In this document: positions 13,020 to 23,602 of the stretch, piece by piece
Layout of the letters: each line of letters begins with the position of its first letter
How positions within the stretch are numbered: position 1 is the first letter of the stretch
Source: Dermatemys mawii
Lineage: Eukaryota > Chordata > Testudines > Dermatemydidae
NCBI GenBank assembly: GCA_007922305.1
Contig: ML677348.1
Location: 19,779,327-19,843,326 of the forward strand
Direction of reading: 5' to 3'
Length of the DNA: 64,000 nucleotides
Program-made: the position numbers and the translations under genes
The notes under the pieces: model-generated
The model's database searches: none
What the model was told of the DNA's origin: nothing
What the model saw: the letters and a program-made list of their open reading frames with translations, nothing else

Positions 13020-13470
13020 TTGTGACAATGAGTTCCACAGACTAAGCACAAGTTGTGCAGAATTGTTTCCCTCTGTCACTTTTTTGATTTGCTGCCTTAC
13101 AGCTTTTAATCAAATGTCCCCTTATTCTTGTATTTCAAGAGGGTTAATTGGAGTGCCCTGACCTACCCCCTCTTTACTATTTATGATTTGTACACCCGCA
13201 GCTATGTCCCTCCTTATCTGCCCTTCTTTAAACAATCCCAATTGTTCCATATGGAAGGCTTTCCATGCTGCTCATCAGTTTTGTTCCCCATTTTGGAATG
13301 TAGTTAGAATCTATATCTGCTCTAGCCTGTTTTCACAGTGGGGTGGCCAGAACTGGCGACAGTGAGGATGAAGCAGTGATTTATAGCTCAGCATTACAAT
13401 ATTTCTAATATTATTCTCCATCCCAGTCCTTAACATTGTACTGTTTGACTGTCCAGGCAATGCAATGTCT
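13020..13470 (-). mobile_element. Old CR1 fragment, antisense
   Basis: The sequence follows an older CR1 subfamily: aatgagttccacag, gctgccttacagctttta, atgtccccttattcttgtat, atatggaaggctttccatgc and gtggccagaactg. It is strongly diverged. Confidence 0.7.
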
Positions 13471-13929
13471 GTACAACCACTCTAAGCTCTGGTTTGTTTC
13501 TGTGCATATATCTTTGTTTTCAAGTAAAGCACATCTCAAGCTTGCAGTTGTGGTTTGCTGAATATATTTATTTTGTGATGCTTAGAAAGGGGATATTTAC
13601 AATGGGGACACAAATGATCTTCCTACCAACCAGGGCAGATTTCATGCCATCACGGTAACCGGAAACCAAGTTGCTTCTGGCATTTTGTGCCGATCAGCAG
13701 CAATGCATTATCTCCCAGTCATAATATTCAGCCCAAGGTGTACCATCAGTAAGAAACAAGGCAACTTCTAAATAGCTTGCCAGCAGCTGATATGGAACAG
13801 GAATGCAGTGTCCCAACACTAAAGGGTTATACTGACATTACAGTGGCCAGTGTGCCATAAATGCTACAGATCAGACAGAACAGAGCTGTTGTCACTTCTT
13901 TCAAAGCAAGGAGAACATTTTACATAGGG

Positions 13930-14013
13930 GACAAAGGGTCTTGTAGCACCTTATAGACTAACAGACTCTTTGTCACTTTTGCAGATCCAGACTAACACGG
14001 CTACCCCTCTGAT
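13930..14013 (-). mobile_element. Short retroelement with foldback end and 13-bp target duplication
   Basis: The 84-bp insert is bounded by exact 13-bp duplications attttacataggg (13917-13929 and 14014-14026). Sense is minus, starting ATCAGAGGGGTAGCCGTG. Its distal part folds back: 13930-13941 and 13963-13974 are 12-nt inverted arms with one mismatch. Confidence 0.9.
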
Positions 14014-14026
14014 ATTTTACATAGGG

Positions 14027-14964
14027 TGTATCTGGTGGATGGTTTTCCATTCTAGCCACAATCATATGGGTCACCTCCCCTCTTGTTTGTGTTCACAGGG
14101 GGCCACTCCCCCTCCTATGTATGATCCCATAACATCCCCATGGAAGCTACAGGAATTGCTCACAAGGAAAAGTAACATCGACGAAGTATTTAAAGTGCTT
14201 TTAACAGGTCTTTCAATAACATTTAGCAAGTGGAAATGGAGAGAAGGCGCCAGCACCATGAGACCCACCAGCTCTCAGCAGAAAACAGTGTGGGATTATC
14301 TGATCTAGATTAGAGAAATTAATATCAGGTTAGTGAAACTCACCATCAATGTCACAAGGCTTTGTTTGATATATGTCTGTTTATTTACAAAGTTCACAGG
14401 AGAAAATGATGTGTTCTACCAAACCCCAAAACTAGCAACTATTCTCTGTTCTTTTGTTAATTTAACATTTTGAAGGGGAAAAAAAATCCAACCTTGCAGC
14501 GGTGAGAAGTTACTGCAAGGCAAAGGCTCTATGTGTATGGCAGGCCATGAGCTAACTGGCTCCTCTGCCCCATGGCCTTTACTCTAGCCAGTCAGTGCTC
14601 TCCTTCGTTAAACTTATGGTTTTGTCTGGGAAGGGTTTGGGTCAAATGCTGCTTTCTGGGGAGCCTATGCTGGAATTTTTAGTCTTGGTTTAACATATCC
14701 ACTCATACCATTGTAAATATTAATGTAGACAGGACACATGTTACTGCACTAAGGATACACAACCACAGTACTTAACACGGGTTAACTAATGTGTTAAAAC
14801 ACAACTACAATTAACGTATAGCCCTGTGATCAATTACGCTGATATGAATGCAGCTTAACTCCATTGGTTTCAGTGCAGTTGTTCCAGATTTACATCAATG
14901 TCGCTGAAAAAAGAATTTGGCTCTTCATGTATAAGCAATATGCTTTGACTCTCCATAGCTAATG
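14027..14964. other. Intergenic sequence without recognisable features
   Basis: No exon or repeat family could be assigned. Open frames here lack codon bias or homology that I recognise. Confidence 0.5.
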
Positions 14965-15545
14965 ATACCTTGTGTAAGGGCGCGGAAGACATTGTCACGG
15001 AGAAGTGCTAGGGGTGCTTTTCCCCTCGACTCCAGGGAAGGAAAGGGTGCCTATTCCCCCCCACAACTCCTGGGAAGAAAAGGGTACTTTCAGCCATCGT
15101 TATCAGTCCCTGCCCTGTTATCGCATATTTTACATGCCGGAGTTAACCGGTTTTTAGCGCCTGCCTGCAATGTGTAGACTAATAAGACACCTGCTTGTAT
15201 TATGTAATACTAATAAAATAAAAACAAGGTATTAGTTATTTATAAGGTATGCATGAAATGCAAATGTTTTTGTTATTTTTTTGCCTGTGTTCCCACACGC
15301 AGTGGGCTTCATCCCGAGCATTGCTCCGGTGCGTCGGGCTTTCCCCGTCTCAGTGGCAGCAACGAAGAAAGCCCCCGTTGCGGGTGTGTCACTTTTGCCT
15401 TCAATAAACTCATTACTTTTATTCAACAGCTGCGTGTGTGCCTTGTTCCTACGGAACACCAAGTACCCTGCAACATCTTGTCTTCCTATAGCTCTGCCTG
15501 ACACCACCACATTCCTCACTCAATCATCTAGTTTTAGTCTGGGTT
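14965..15545 (+). mobile_element. LTR-like sequence of an endogenous retrovirus (solo, boundaries uncertain)
   Basis: The block has higher GC, a TGT-type start near 14973, a poly(A) signal caataaactcattactttta near 15400 and a following region like R-U5 of gammaretroviral LTRs. I could not find matching target duplications, so both ends and the class are tentative. No retroviral genes are nearby. Confidence 0.45.
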
Positions 15546-16305
15546 TAAAATTTGTGGTCTGTCACAACTAGAAAGTTAACCTAATGTGAGCTAATTACTG
15601 CATGTATTTAATACGGAACAACACTACTATTAAAATGATTACAGAGATTGGTCCATATTATATAAATTAGAGACCCCCCCCCCTTAAATTGTACAGGTCA
15701 TACCTAAGAGTCTGATCCTGGAAACAGGCATGGAGATGAGCATCTTTACTTGAGGGAGCTTGGTGACGCTATTCATGTGAGTAAAATTACTCATGTTTGC
15801 ACAATCTTAAACTCCAGTCATGCAGGACACTCATATGGATGGACCCCTGCAGCTGCAGGGACCTCCTTGCAGTTGGGCCTTATTGTTTGTGAGATCTTGT
15901 TAATGAGAAATCAATTTCAAAAGGGCAAAGGCGCTCTTGGAGGTTCCTGGACTACCAAACCCACACAAAACCACCTCAATATTTGGCACCGTCTCTCACG
16001 GATCGTCCTAAAAATTGTACATAGCAATTTTTACTGATTGACACATAATAAGTTAACAGTGTGGTTTCTTGACCTTTGCTATTTTGTTGCCTTTAGTAAG
16101 TTGTGTGCCAGTCTCACGATTCTAAGCTGCCTATTCATTTTCTCTGTTCACAGAACACTACAAGTATTAAGAAAAAATACAAAGAATTATAAAACTCCAC
16201 AAATAGCAAAACAAGAAAAAATCTAGTCTTTTATGGCTATAAAGCTAGAATTAACTGTCCTTCCTTTATAGATTCTCTCCCTAAAAGTCCATCCGTGAAG
16301 CAGTC
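15546..16305. other. Sequence downstream of MLNR (includes its 3' UTR)
   Basis: It holds the MLNR 3' UTR of unknown length and the first copy of the 39-bp direct repeat. Nothing else is supported. Confidence 0.5.
15892..15930 (+). repeat. 39-bp exact direct repeat, copy 1 (downstream of MLNR exon 2)
   Basis: The sequence starting AGATCTTGTTAATGAGAAAT and ending AAGGGCAAAG is identical to 17771-17809, in the same orientation. Flanks do not match, so the homology stops sharply at both ends. Confidence 0.95.
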
Positions 16306-16619
16306 TCAGAAGGGAGTTACGTGCTCTTTTTTTATGCTAGCACTGGATTCCGTGTAGCCACCAGTATCTCGGGTAGCACTGAAAGCCCTTTCTCCAGATC
16401 TGCGTGGGAGCAGTAGTTTGTAGACGGCTGCCCTGTATTTCTTTGAAATGAGGTTGTAGAGGATTGGGTTGATGGATGCGCTCAGATAGAAAAGCTGCAA
16501 AGCGAATATATTAAAGTACTGGGAAAAAAGCATCATGCTGGCATCCTGAGTGTTTATAAATATGATCCTGCCCACATGGAATGGCAACCAGCAAATTATA
16601 AACGCCAGAACCACCACAG
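16306..16619 (-). CDS. MLNR: MLNR coding exon 2 (TM6, TM7, C-tail)
   Basis: The exon has 314 coding nt after acceptor ttacag. The split codon becomes alanine, followed by VVVLAFIICWLPFH (TM6), FNIFALQLFYLSASINPILY (TM7), KKYRAA (helix 8) and a tail ending HVTPF, with the stop at 16308-16306. Base composition is ordinary, in contrast to exon 1. The exon lies between two identical 39-bp direct repeats at 15892 and 17771. Confidence 0.96.
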
Positions 16620-19600
16620 CTGTAAGACAAAACAGCACACACAAAATAGTTAAGGGTCAGGATTCAGACTCATTAAACCACTAACATTCTGAATGTTTAG
16701 GTACCAAAACATATACATTATAAGTCTGATTCTACTCTCATTACTTCCTCTTGTAGATCAGGAGTAACAACAGTGAAGTAATGAAGTTATACTGGTGTAA
16801 GAAAATGGGAACAGCATCACATCGATTAACTACTTTTCAGAACAAAATAAGGTACAGTAATTGGGAATCTCTCCAGCAAAATTCCTAGAGATTATTTAAA
16901 CAGGGGGAAAAGTACATACTTTAGTGAATATGAAATTGTAAACTATTGTATCTTCCCTGTAATAGCAAACACAGTAAAAATGAATTTAACATTTTCAACT
17001 TCATTTATGTAATATGAAAATTAAAAGGAAAATCAGAATGAGGAGTGTTTTTGTAAATCTATTCTTGTCATCGATTTATTCTTTAACATGGATATGTTGA
17101 AAAGGGCTGTACCATTATGCCTGTTCTAACACGCTGCATAGTTAATGTGTTCTCTCATCTGGGCTCTTACTGTAATCCACCATGTGCATTATTTTTAATT
17201 ATTTCTATTTACAAGCTCATGAAAAACATACAATTCCTCTGTATAACTTGTGACTTCAAATGATAACATATGGCCGATAAATTATAGAAAAAGTTGAATG
17301 GTCCAAATTCATTCCTTGCATAATTCCACTAGCTTCAAAGGAATAACCAAGGATCAGTTTGACCCATATGTCAAAAGACACTATCAACTTGAAATTCACA
17401 TTCTGTCAGAAAACTTGGTCCTACTCTAGTTAAAAGACATATCTAAGTTTACTAAATCTGAAAGAAGTTCGCAAACACATATTTTTCTCTAGTGTTTTTA
17501 GTTTCTTCGCTTTGTGCAACTGACAGTGTTGTGTGTGTGGTCAGTTTCTCTCTTGTTAAAAGAACTTTACATATGGCAACAGAGGCAGAAAAATCTTCTG
17601 AAAAACGTTGGGCCATAATGTATAAATGATTCTCAATCAACAACTGAAACCTTTTAAAATTAGCCAATATATTATAAAAATTAATGTTGGCAATGTTAAT
17701 TCAACTCTATAACTGTTAAGAACCTAAAACTAACTGTGTCAGTGCATGTAAATAACGGAATTGTTTAACAAGATCTTGTTAATGAGAAATCAATTTCAAA
17801 AGGGCAAAGTCTAAAATCTATGGTATACATTTTTCTCTAAGCACTTATATCACAGTCATCACAGAGTATGAGTATCTCCTCGGCTTGCAAAGAAAGTTTA
17901 TGTATTCCTGCAAGCATGGCTTTGTGGTCTAATCAATATTTTCTAAATGCATGGACGGCTGGGAGCCACATGTTCAAATACCGGCAGAAATGACCGGCAT
18001 TTCTCCTGTAGCTCTCTGTGTCAGATGAAGCCTTAGAAGTTAAGAAATAAAAACCCGCGCCATTGAAGTCAATGGGAACATCACCATTGATTTCAATGGA
18101 GCCAGGATATCATCTCAAGTCTTCTTTGCTGCATGGGTCCATAATGATTTGTTAGCCCTTTTCGTAAACATGCACCTGCCTCCAAATTCTCCATTCCCTT
18201 GCTGCCAGCCTAGTTGTCCACCTCTGAGACAGCTGCATTTCAGTGGTTCTACATAAAGTTAGCTGTTAGGAAGTATTTTAGGTAGTAGATATCCCAAATA
18301 TTATTTAAAATCAAATATTATAACAAAGTGCATTTGCGGGGTGGCCCCTCCAAAGCAGTGCTGACGGCTGTGGTGCACACAAATGTATGATAGCAAGATT
18401 TAGCAAGTACACCAGAAAAATCTGCTAACATGGAAATCTATTCGGCAAGGGAAAAAAAAATCTCACCAGGGAAGAGGCAGAAGCCTCATTATTAGAGTAA
18501 TTTTAAACCAGGCAAAGCTTTGGAGACAGCATGAACCTCACCTCCAGCTAGAAGTTGGCCAAGTACATCTATAGGGACCAGTGGTGGCTTGCTGCGGTCA
18601 GAGGTCACTAGGCCCCACTAAGCAGTTTGACCTAAGGGATTTTTCCACCTCTGATGTCCCTGCTCTTGGACACCTCCCTGCTGAAATCGTGGGGTTGAGA
18701 CACTGGCCGAATCGTGCCCAATGAGGTTCTCAGACCTTTTCACCCTGGAACCTCCCCGCAGAGGTGGGCTGTGGAGAGGGTGCCAGGTTGCCTTGGTCTG
18801 TACATAGCTGATTGAGCCCAGCCTGGGGTGGGGCTGGATGGTACCAGGGTAGGGAGTGAGGGAAAGGGCCGATTCCCTGGGACTCACCCAGGATCCTGAT
18901 GGTCTGTCTGTGCCCCTTCTCCCGGAGGGCCGCGTTGGGGCCCTGGGGCCGGACCTTGCTCCTCCACAGCGCCCTGCCGATGAGGCCGTAGAGCACGTTG
19001 AGGCAGAGGACGGGCAGGATGAAGTAACTGGTGGCGACCCACAACATGATGCCCAGCAGGCCGGACTCGGTGGCCAGCGGTGTGAGTCGGCACTCGCGGC
19101 TGAAGTCGCTCTGGTTGTCCCGCTGCTCCACGCCCACCAGGAAGAAGAAGGGCCCGGCCGAGAGCAGGGCGAAGGCCCACAGGGCCCCGATCACCGCCTT
19201 GACCCGGCGCTTGGTGATCACCACCTTGGCCTTGAGCGGGAAGCAGATGGCCAGGTAGCGCTCCACGGTGAGCGCCGTGATGTGCAGGATGGTGCAGTAG
19301 GTGCAGGCCTCGCTCAGGTAGAAGGAGAGGCGGCAGAGCAGCTGGCCGAAGATCCAGGGCCGGGAGCGCCAGAGGCGGTAGAGGTCGAAGGGCAGCCCCA
19401 GCAGGATGAGCAGGTCGGACACGGCCATGCTGCCCAGGTACAGGTTGGTGGTGGTCTTCAGCTCCCGGCAGCGCCGCAGCACCAGCACGGTCAGCACGTT
19501 CCCCGCCAGCCCCACCACGAAGAGCCCGAGGCACACGGCGGTGACCGGCACCAGCGCGGGCAGCGGCAGCGACACGCAGAGGCGCTCGTCGCACGGGGAC

Positions 19601-19659
19601 CCCGCCCACGCCTCGCCCGCCGCGCTCGGGGCGCTGCTGTTCTCGCAGCCGCCCCCCAT
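16306..19659 (-). CDS. MLNR: Motilin receptor, complete two-exon class A GPCR
   Basis: Two exons join in phase 1 to give 361 residues. Seven hydrophobic segments carry class A landmarks: GN at 53-54 (TM1), D82 in MAVSDLL (TM2), ERY at 133-135 (TM3), W161 (TM4), CWLP at 267-270 (TM6) and NPILY at 308-312 (TM7). C109 and C190 can form the TM3-ECL2 disulphide. N7 and N182 are in N-glycosylation sequons. NLYLGSMAVSDLLILLGLPF and WLPFHVGRII are characteristic of MLNR. The receptor couples motilin binding to gut smooth-muscle contraction through Gq. The single intron before TM6 is typical of the ghrelin/motilin receptor group. Extracellular loop 2 is about 50 residues shorter than in the 412-aa human protein. 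Its place after FNDC3A matches human chromosome 13. Confidence 0.96.
16620..18887 (-). other. MLNR: MLNR intron 1
   Basis: The 2.27-kb intron is mostly AT-rich with no clear transposon. It contains one copy of the 39-bp direct repeat (17771-17809) and two overlapping palindromic words of the CATTGA..TCAATG type at 18060-18100. A coding potential scan by eye found nothing beyond shadows. Confidence 0.8.
17771..17809 (+). repeat. 39-bp exact direct repeat, copy 2 (MLNR intron)
   Basis: Identical to 15892-15930 over 39 nt. The pair brackets MLNR exon 2 at a distance of 1879 bp. I do not recognise it as part of a known dispersed family. Confidence 0.95.
18888..19659 (-). CDS. MLNR: MLNR coding exon 1 (N-terminus to TM5/ICL3)
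   Basis: The exon has 772 nt and 257 codons plus one base, ending HRQTIRIL with donor gtgagt. I chose the ATG at 19659 because the distance to the conserved CDER motif (residue 23) matches human MLNR, and because it has G at -3 and G at +4. An in-frame ATG at 19728 would add 23 residues (starting MGCGQGAS), and the open frame extends further upstream without another ATG. The exon is extremely GC-rich. Confidence 0.95.
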
Positions 19660-19871
19660 GGCGCCGCGGCTAAGCCCGGGGACGGGGCCCGGGGGCGCTG
19701 GGCGGGAGGCGCCCTGGCCGCAGCCCATGGTGGGCAGCAGGCGCCGCCGCTCGGACTGTCCCTCTGCGGCCGGGGGGGCAGAGCGAGGAGCTGGCGCCGC
19801 TCCGAGGCGTGGGGCTGCCAGGCTGGGTCGGGCCGAGCTCGGCTCCACTGTCCCCTCCTCTCCCCGCGGAG

Positions 19872-19877
19872 CTTATA
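19872..19877 (-). promoter_or_regulatory. TATA-like element upstream of MLNR
   Basis: The minus strand reads gcgATATAAGctcc, about 213 nt before the chosen MLNR ATG. A start site some 30 nt downstream would give a 5' UTR of roughly 180 nt. The site is isolated in GC-rich sequence, which makes it stand out, but it has not been tested. Confidence 0.35.
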
Positions 19878-20776
19878 TCGCTCCTGCTTCAGAGGAGCCG
19901 TTTTTCAAAGGCTAATCGAATGACTGGCCCCAGCGCATCGGAAGCCCATTTTTCACCGCTGGGGAAGTGACAAGGGAAGCCAGGAACAGCCCCACGCCTG
20001 CACCTGTCGCCAAGTTTTTGCTTCAGGGCTCCGAGGACGTCGAGAGTCAGGAATCAGCGCCCCTCCTCGGCTTCAGAGGAAAAGCACCGCTCAGAGCTGG
20101 GCAGCTGTGCTTTAAAATCCGGCCTGACTCAGTTTGTCCTTCTTTCTTTTAAGCCCAGTATGAATTGACCATCACGTTCTACCAAATGGCAAAACACACC
20201 GAGTGGAAACCATCGATTTTCTCCTGCTTTCAGCCAAAACTTGAATGGTGGATGCTGTCACCCACTGAACAACCGTAAAATGTGTTCTTATTTGCCGGAA
20301 AGATCTCAGCACCGAGCTCAGCCTCCGAGGAATATGACGACCCTGCTTCCAATTTGTAATGAAACTCAAAACTATAGCTTTAGAGTATCATACAGCTTCT
20401 AGTTCTGTTGTAACTATTTCACATAGATCTATTTTCCCAGCCATGCTACATTTAAAATGTAGTTCTTCCAATAGAAAACATGCCAATTGACAAGACAATG
20501 TTGTGCTGGCATACACAACTACAACTGCATTTCAGAATCTGAAATATCTGGTTCAAAGTTGCAGTCTCTGCTTTGACCTTACTCATATAAAATTCCCGTG
20601 GATGTTTTGCCTGAACAGGGGTGCAGGTATGTATGACAAACATAGACTTAAAAAGAACTTATATGAGTGGATCATGGGGGAAAATAAATCATTTTCTTCT
20701 GGGCAAGAATTAGCTTTTTGTACTGTAACTGCTATTTGAAATTGCTGCTTCTTGCACTAACTTCTTGTACTGCCTA

Positions 20777-20836
20777 AAATAGGATATATGCAGCATTTAG
20801 GAACTGTAGTTTCTAAATGCTGCATATATCCTATTT
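20777..20836. repeat. Perfect hairpin between FNDC3A and MLNR
   Basis: Arms 20777-20800 and 20813-20836 are exact 24-nt reverse complements (AAATAGGATATATG...). The 12-nt spacer can extend the stem by a G-T wobble and three more pairs, leaving a TGTA loop. No flanking duplication or terminal repeat typical of a MITE was seen. On the minus strand it follows two AATAAA signals. Confidence 0.9.
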
Positions 20837-20867
20837 ATTCAACGGAATAAATATCCACTTTATTCAA
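20834..20867 (-). terminator. Candidate distal poly(A) signals of FNDC3A (duplicated TTGAATAAA)
   Basis: On the minus strand the nonamer TTGAATAAA occurs twice, at 20867-20859 and 20842-20834. The second AATAAA runs into the stem of the perfect hairpin at 20777-20836. The position, about 2.4 kb after the FNDC3A stop and about 1.2 kb before the MLNR start, suits the end of the FNDC3A transcript. There is no transcript evidence. Confidence 0.4.
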
Positions 20868-21222
20868 TGGAACTGTGAATTTTAAATCAGCGTTTACATT
20901 TAATACCCATTCCTTTCTTCATTAACAAAACAATATGGTTATGAAAGCAATAAGGAAAAATAATTTACAGGAGAACAAAGCTAAGTTTTAAGAAAGACAC
21001 TTAGTATTGCAATGTGGGAATTTTCCTAATCTCCCTATCAGACTCATATTTGAGACAATATTTGGTCACACTCATTTTGTCGTAAAATGGACAGAATACT
21101 TAAAACCTTGCAAAAGGAGGAGAATACTATTTTACATGAATTGTTGTCTCATTAAAAACTATGCCAGAAAAGTTCAGTTATATCCAAAGATCAATTAACA
21201 AACATGGAAAAAGAATGATACT

Positions 21223-21228
21223 TTTATT
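21223..21228 (-). terminator. Candidate proximal poly(A) signal of FNDC3A
   Basis: Canonical AATAAA on the minus strand about 2.06 kb after the stop codon, in an AT-rich context. It is an alternative to the duplicated distal signals. Confidence 0.35.
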
Positions 21229-23287
21229 TTCCACACATTTTAAAGATACTTTTGCTACATAGTTTGTGTATATTTCTATGAGATTATACATTTTTCATCT
21301 GTATGAAGTTCAACATTATACAAGTTTAAAGTGATATGTTTGGTACTGTATCTATAACGTTTTAAAAAGTTTAGAGTTTTTTTTGGAATGTACAGTATAT
21401 GAGGTAAAATTAAGATTACATTAAAAATCGACTTCACTGCAGTAATCTGCACTGAGGTTCAAATGGCAAATACACTATTAAATGACATTTACTATCAAAA
21501 ATAGGAGTTCATTTGAATTTTACTATGAAAAACATAAGCCACTGCAGTTTAACTGTAGTGACAAATCTTACCATTTTAGACATTCAACCGTATAGAAATC
21601 TCTGGGCTAATACACTCAATTCATTTGTACTGCCGAACATGGCACTTTGAAGAAGGTTCTAGAAAACATCTGCTCTCACTGTATTTTATGGGAAGATATC
21701 AGCCTTTACATAAAAGTGACAAATTTTAAATAAAATGTAAACGTACAGTACATTTTAAAGACAGATCATTCTTACCACTTGAGGGCCAAGTTCTTATCCA
21801 TTTCTTGTTTAAAACAAAACTCAACAACATTATTCTACAGCACAGATCATTGGACGTAGAAACAATTTACAATACATGCCCATTCTAATATAAGAAATTC
21901 TTCAAAGATCTTCAAAACACAAGACAGAGGTTCTTTTTATTATTATTTTAAGACTGACAGAAGTGCTTAATACCATTAATATGCTAAATCCAACACAAGT
22001 AGAAGTCATTAGTGATCCACTATCTTGTAACTGAAATAAATTAAAGCTAATTACAAAATGGATAACAGATAATGTAAGTGTGAGGAGACACAAATTTTGT
22101 TAAAGATAGTTTCGCTACAAGCTCTATGTAACTGGCAGTCATTGACATCTGGCAAGATGTTCAACAGGCTACTTGATAAAGTTAAGTCTGGTCATTCAAG
22201 AACTCACAAATGCAAGCTCACAAAACATTGATGAATTATGCAATTGCAAAGTGCTCTAATGCAACATTAACTACATGCAGTCAACAATTTGGTACAGTAT
22301 CCAAAGAGACATTACATTAAACATTAGGTTCTCAGGAAAAAGAAGGTTGAAGTTTTCTGGTGCAAATTATTACACTCCCCCCTTCCCCTGATTTGGTGTC
22401 CCAAAGCAAAAAGGCAGTGCTTCATTCCGGTGGTCATGGCAAGTGAATATAGGGGTAACAGCAAAAATTATTGTTATCCGAGAAAATTTATACACATCAT
22501 CAATAGAGGGCACATATAGCTATATAAACAGCACCCAATCAAATAAAGATCTTATTTCAAAAATGATTTGTAACTTACTACTTTAGTGTTAGATCAAAAA
22601 AGCTCTCTCTCTTCCATGTTTGTAGGAAGCTAAAGAGGCATTTTTATGAGTAAACATCATATCAGGGCCAAGATAAACCACTTGTGCCATATCTTTTTGT
22701 CTTACAAAATTATACTTGCAGTGGAAAACTCTGCATTTATCAGGTAAGAATCTCCTTTCATGCATTCACTTCCATCCAGTTTACTGCCTGAGAAAAGCCC
22801 CTTCTATTTTTCATCATAATCCTGCTTCCGAAATAATTAAGAGAAATGAGGAGGTAGAAATACAGCGCTAGATTTCTTTCACAGCATCAGACTAACATTT
22901 TATACAGCACAAGTTTGTTAGTGTAACTTTTAAATGCATTTTACTCATTTTCCCCCTCTCTTATGGTACTAATCCTTAAAAATGTGGATCAGGTTACCAT
23001 TATTACACTCCTGCTTATTGGTCATAACCTTATAATGATACATTGCTTGCCTTATATAAAGTTTGTACTGCAAGAAGGCATGTTAAAGGAAATATTTCTG
23101 TGGCTTGCATTCTATAATCTGTGCCAGCGTCTACTTAATAAGCATTTTAAAGTGGCTGAAAAGATGTGCTACAGTCCCAATGCTGATGCTAAATGCCTGT
23201 TTTTGTAAAAGCAAGAGAACAGAAATATTTTTAGAATATGAGAATGTAAAATGTAATGGGCAGCATTCTAAAAGAAAATAGTTTTTC

Positions 23288-23602
23288 TCACTTTATTACA
23301 AAGTACTGAATGATAAAGGCAATCAGAATGGAAAAGACAGCAAAGAGCAGAAGGATGACAGCAGCACACTGTTCATCACTTAGTGTCTGTTGTGTCCTTG
23401 AGATTTCCACAGTGTCTTTGTTGGTGCTGGTTGCTGATTCAGTTCTCTGAGACATGAATAGTACTGTGGTACTGCAGGGGCCGATCAGGTCTTGATGACC
23501 TACTGTTTCTTGGCACTGTCGAATGGCACACACACGAAAACGATATTCACAGTTCAGCTGGAGGCCTGAATACCGGAATGACCAGTCAGGACCTCTATAA
23601 AT
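23288..23602 (-). CDS. FNDC3A: FNDC3A last coding exon with tail anchor and stop
   Basis: The exon has 315 nt: 104 codons plus a TAA stop at 23290-23288. It starts [12 protein letters not shown] (end of FN3 domain 9) and includes [14 protein letters not shown]. It then has a polar linker and SDEQCAA, leading into a strongly hydrophobic stretch of about 20 residues and a short tail FVIK. This is the single C-terminal transmembrane anchor of the family, with the FN3 array on the other side of the chain. No signal peptide is expected for this topology. Confidence 0.97.
   Translation of the reverse strand: MYRGPDWSFRYSGLQLNCEYRFRVCAIRQCQETVGHQDLIGPCSTTVLFMSQRTESATSTNKDTVEISRTQQTLSDEQCAAVILLLFAVFSILIAFIIQYFVIK

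Larger units (their letters stand above)
18880..20100. promoter_or_regulatory. CpG-rich block over MLNR exon 1 and promoter
   Basis: G+C content and CG dinucleotide density rise sharply here compared with the AT-rich flanks, covering MLNR exon 1 and about 400 bp upstream. This is the only clear CpG-island-like stretch in the window outside transposons. Part of the richness is coding. Confidence 0.7.
20810..23287 (-). other. FNDC3A: FNDC3A 3' untranslated region (extent uncertain)
   Basis: This AT-rich stretch downstream of the stop has no recognisable transposon over most of its length, unlike the surrounding introns, as expected for a 3' UTR. Minus-strand AATAAA signals occur at 21942-21937, 21228-21223, 20864-20859 and 20839-20834. 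The first gives a UTR of about 1.3 kb, the second about 2.1 kb, the last pair about 2.4 kb. The lower boundary is an inference from those signals. Confidence 0.5.

Noticed and set aside
1..16305. Possible exons of CDADC1, the next gene after MLNR in human
   Set aside because: No stretch resembling a deaminase domain or a conserved exon was found. The gene probably lies beyond the left edge.
19660..19848. Longer N-terminal reading of the MLNR frame up to 19848
   Set aside because: The codon at 19848 is GTG, not ATG, and homology to human MLNR supports the start at 19659.
18856..19923. 355-codon open frame on the plus strand, and other long frames across MLNR exon 1
   Set aside because: It is antisense to a clear GPCR exon in very GC-rich DNA, is dominated by low-complexity residues, and has no homology that I recognise.
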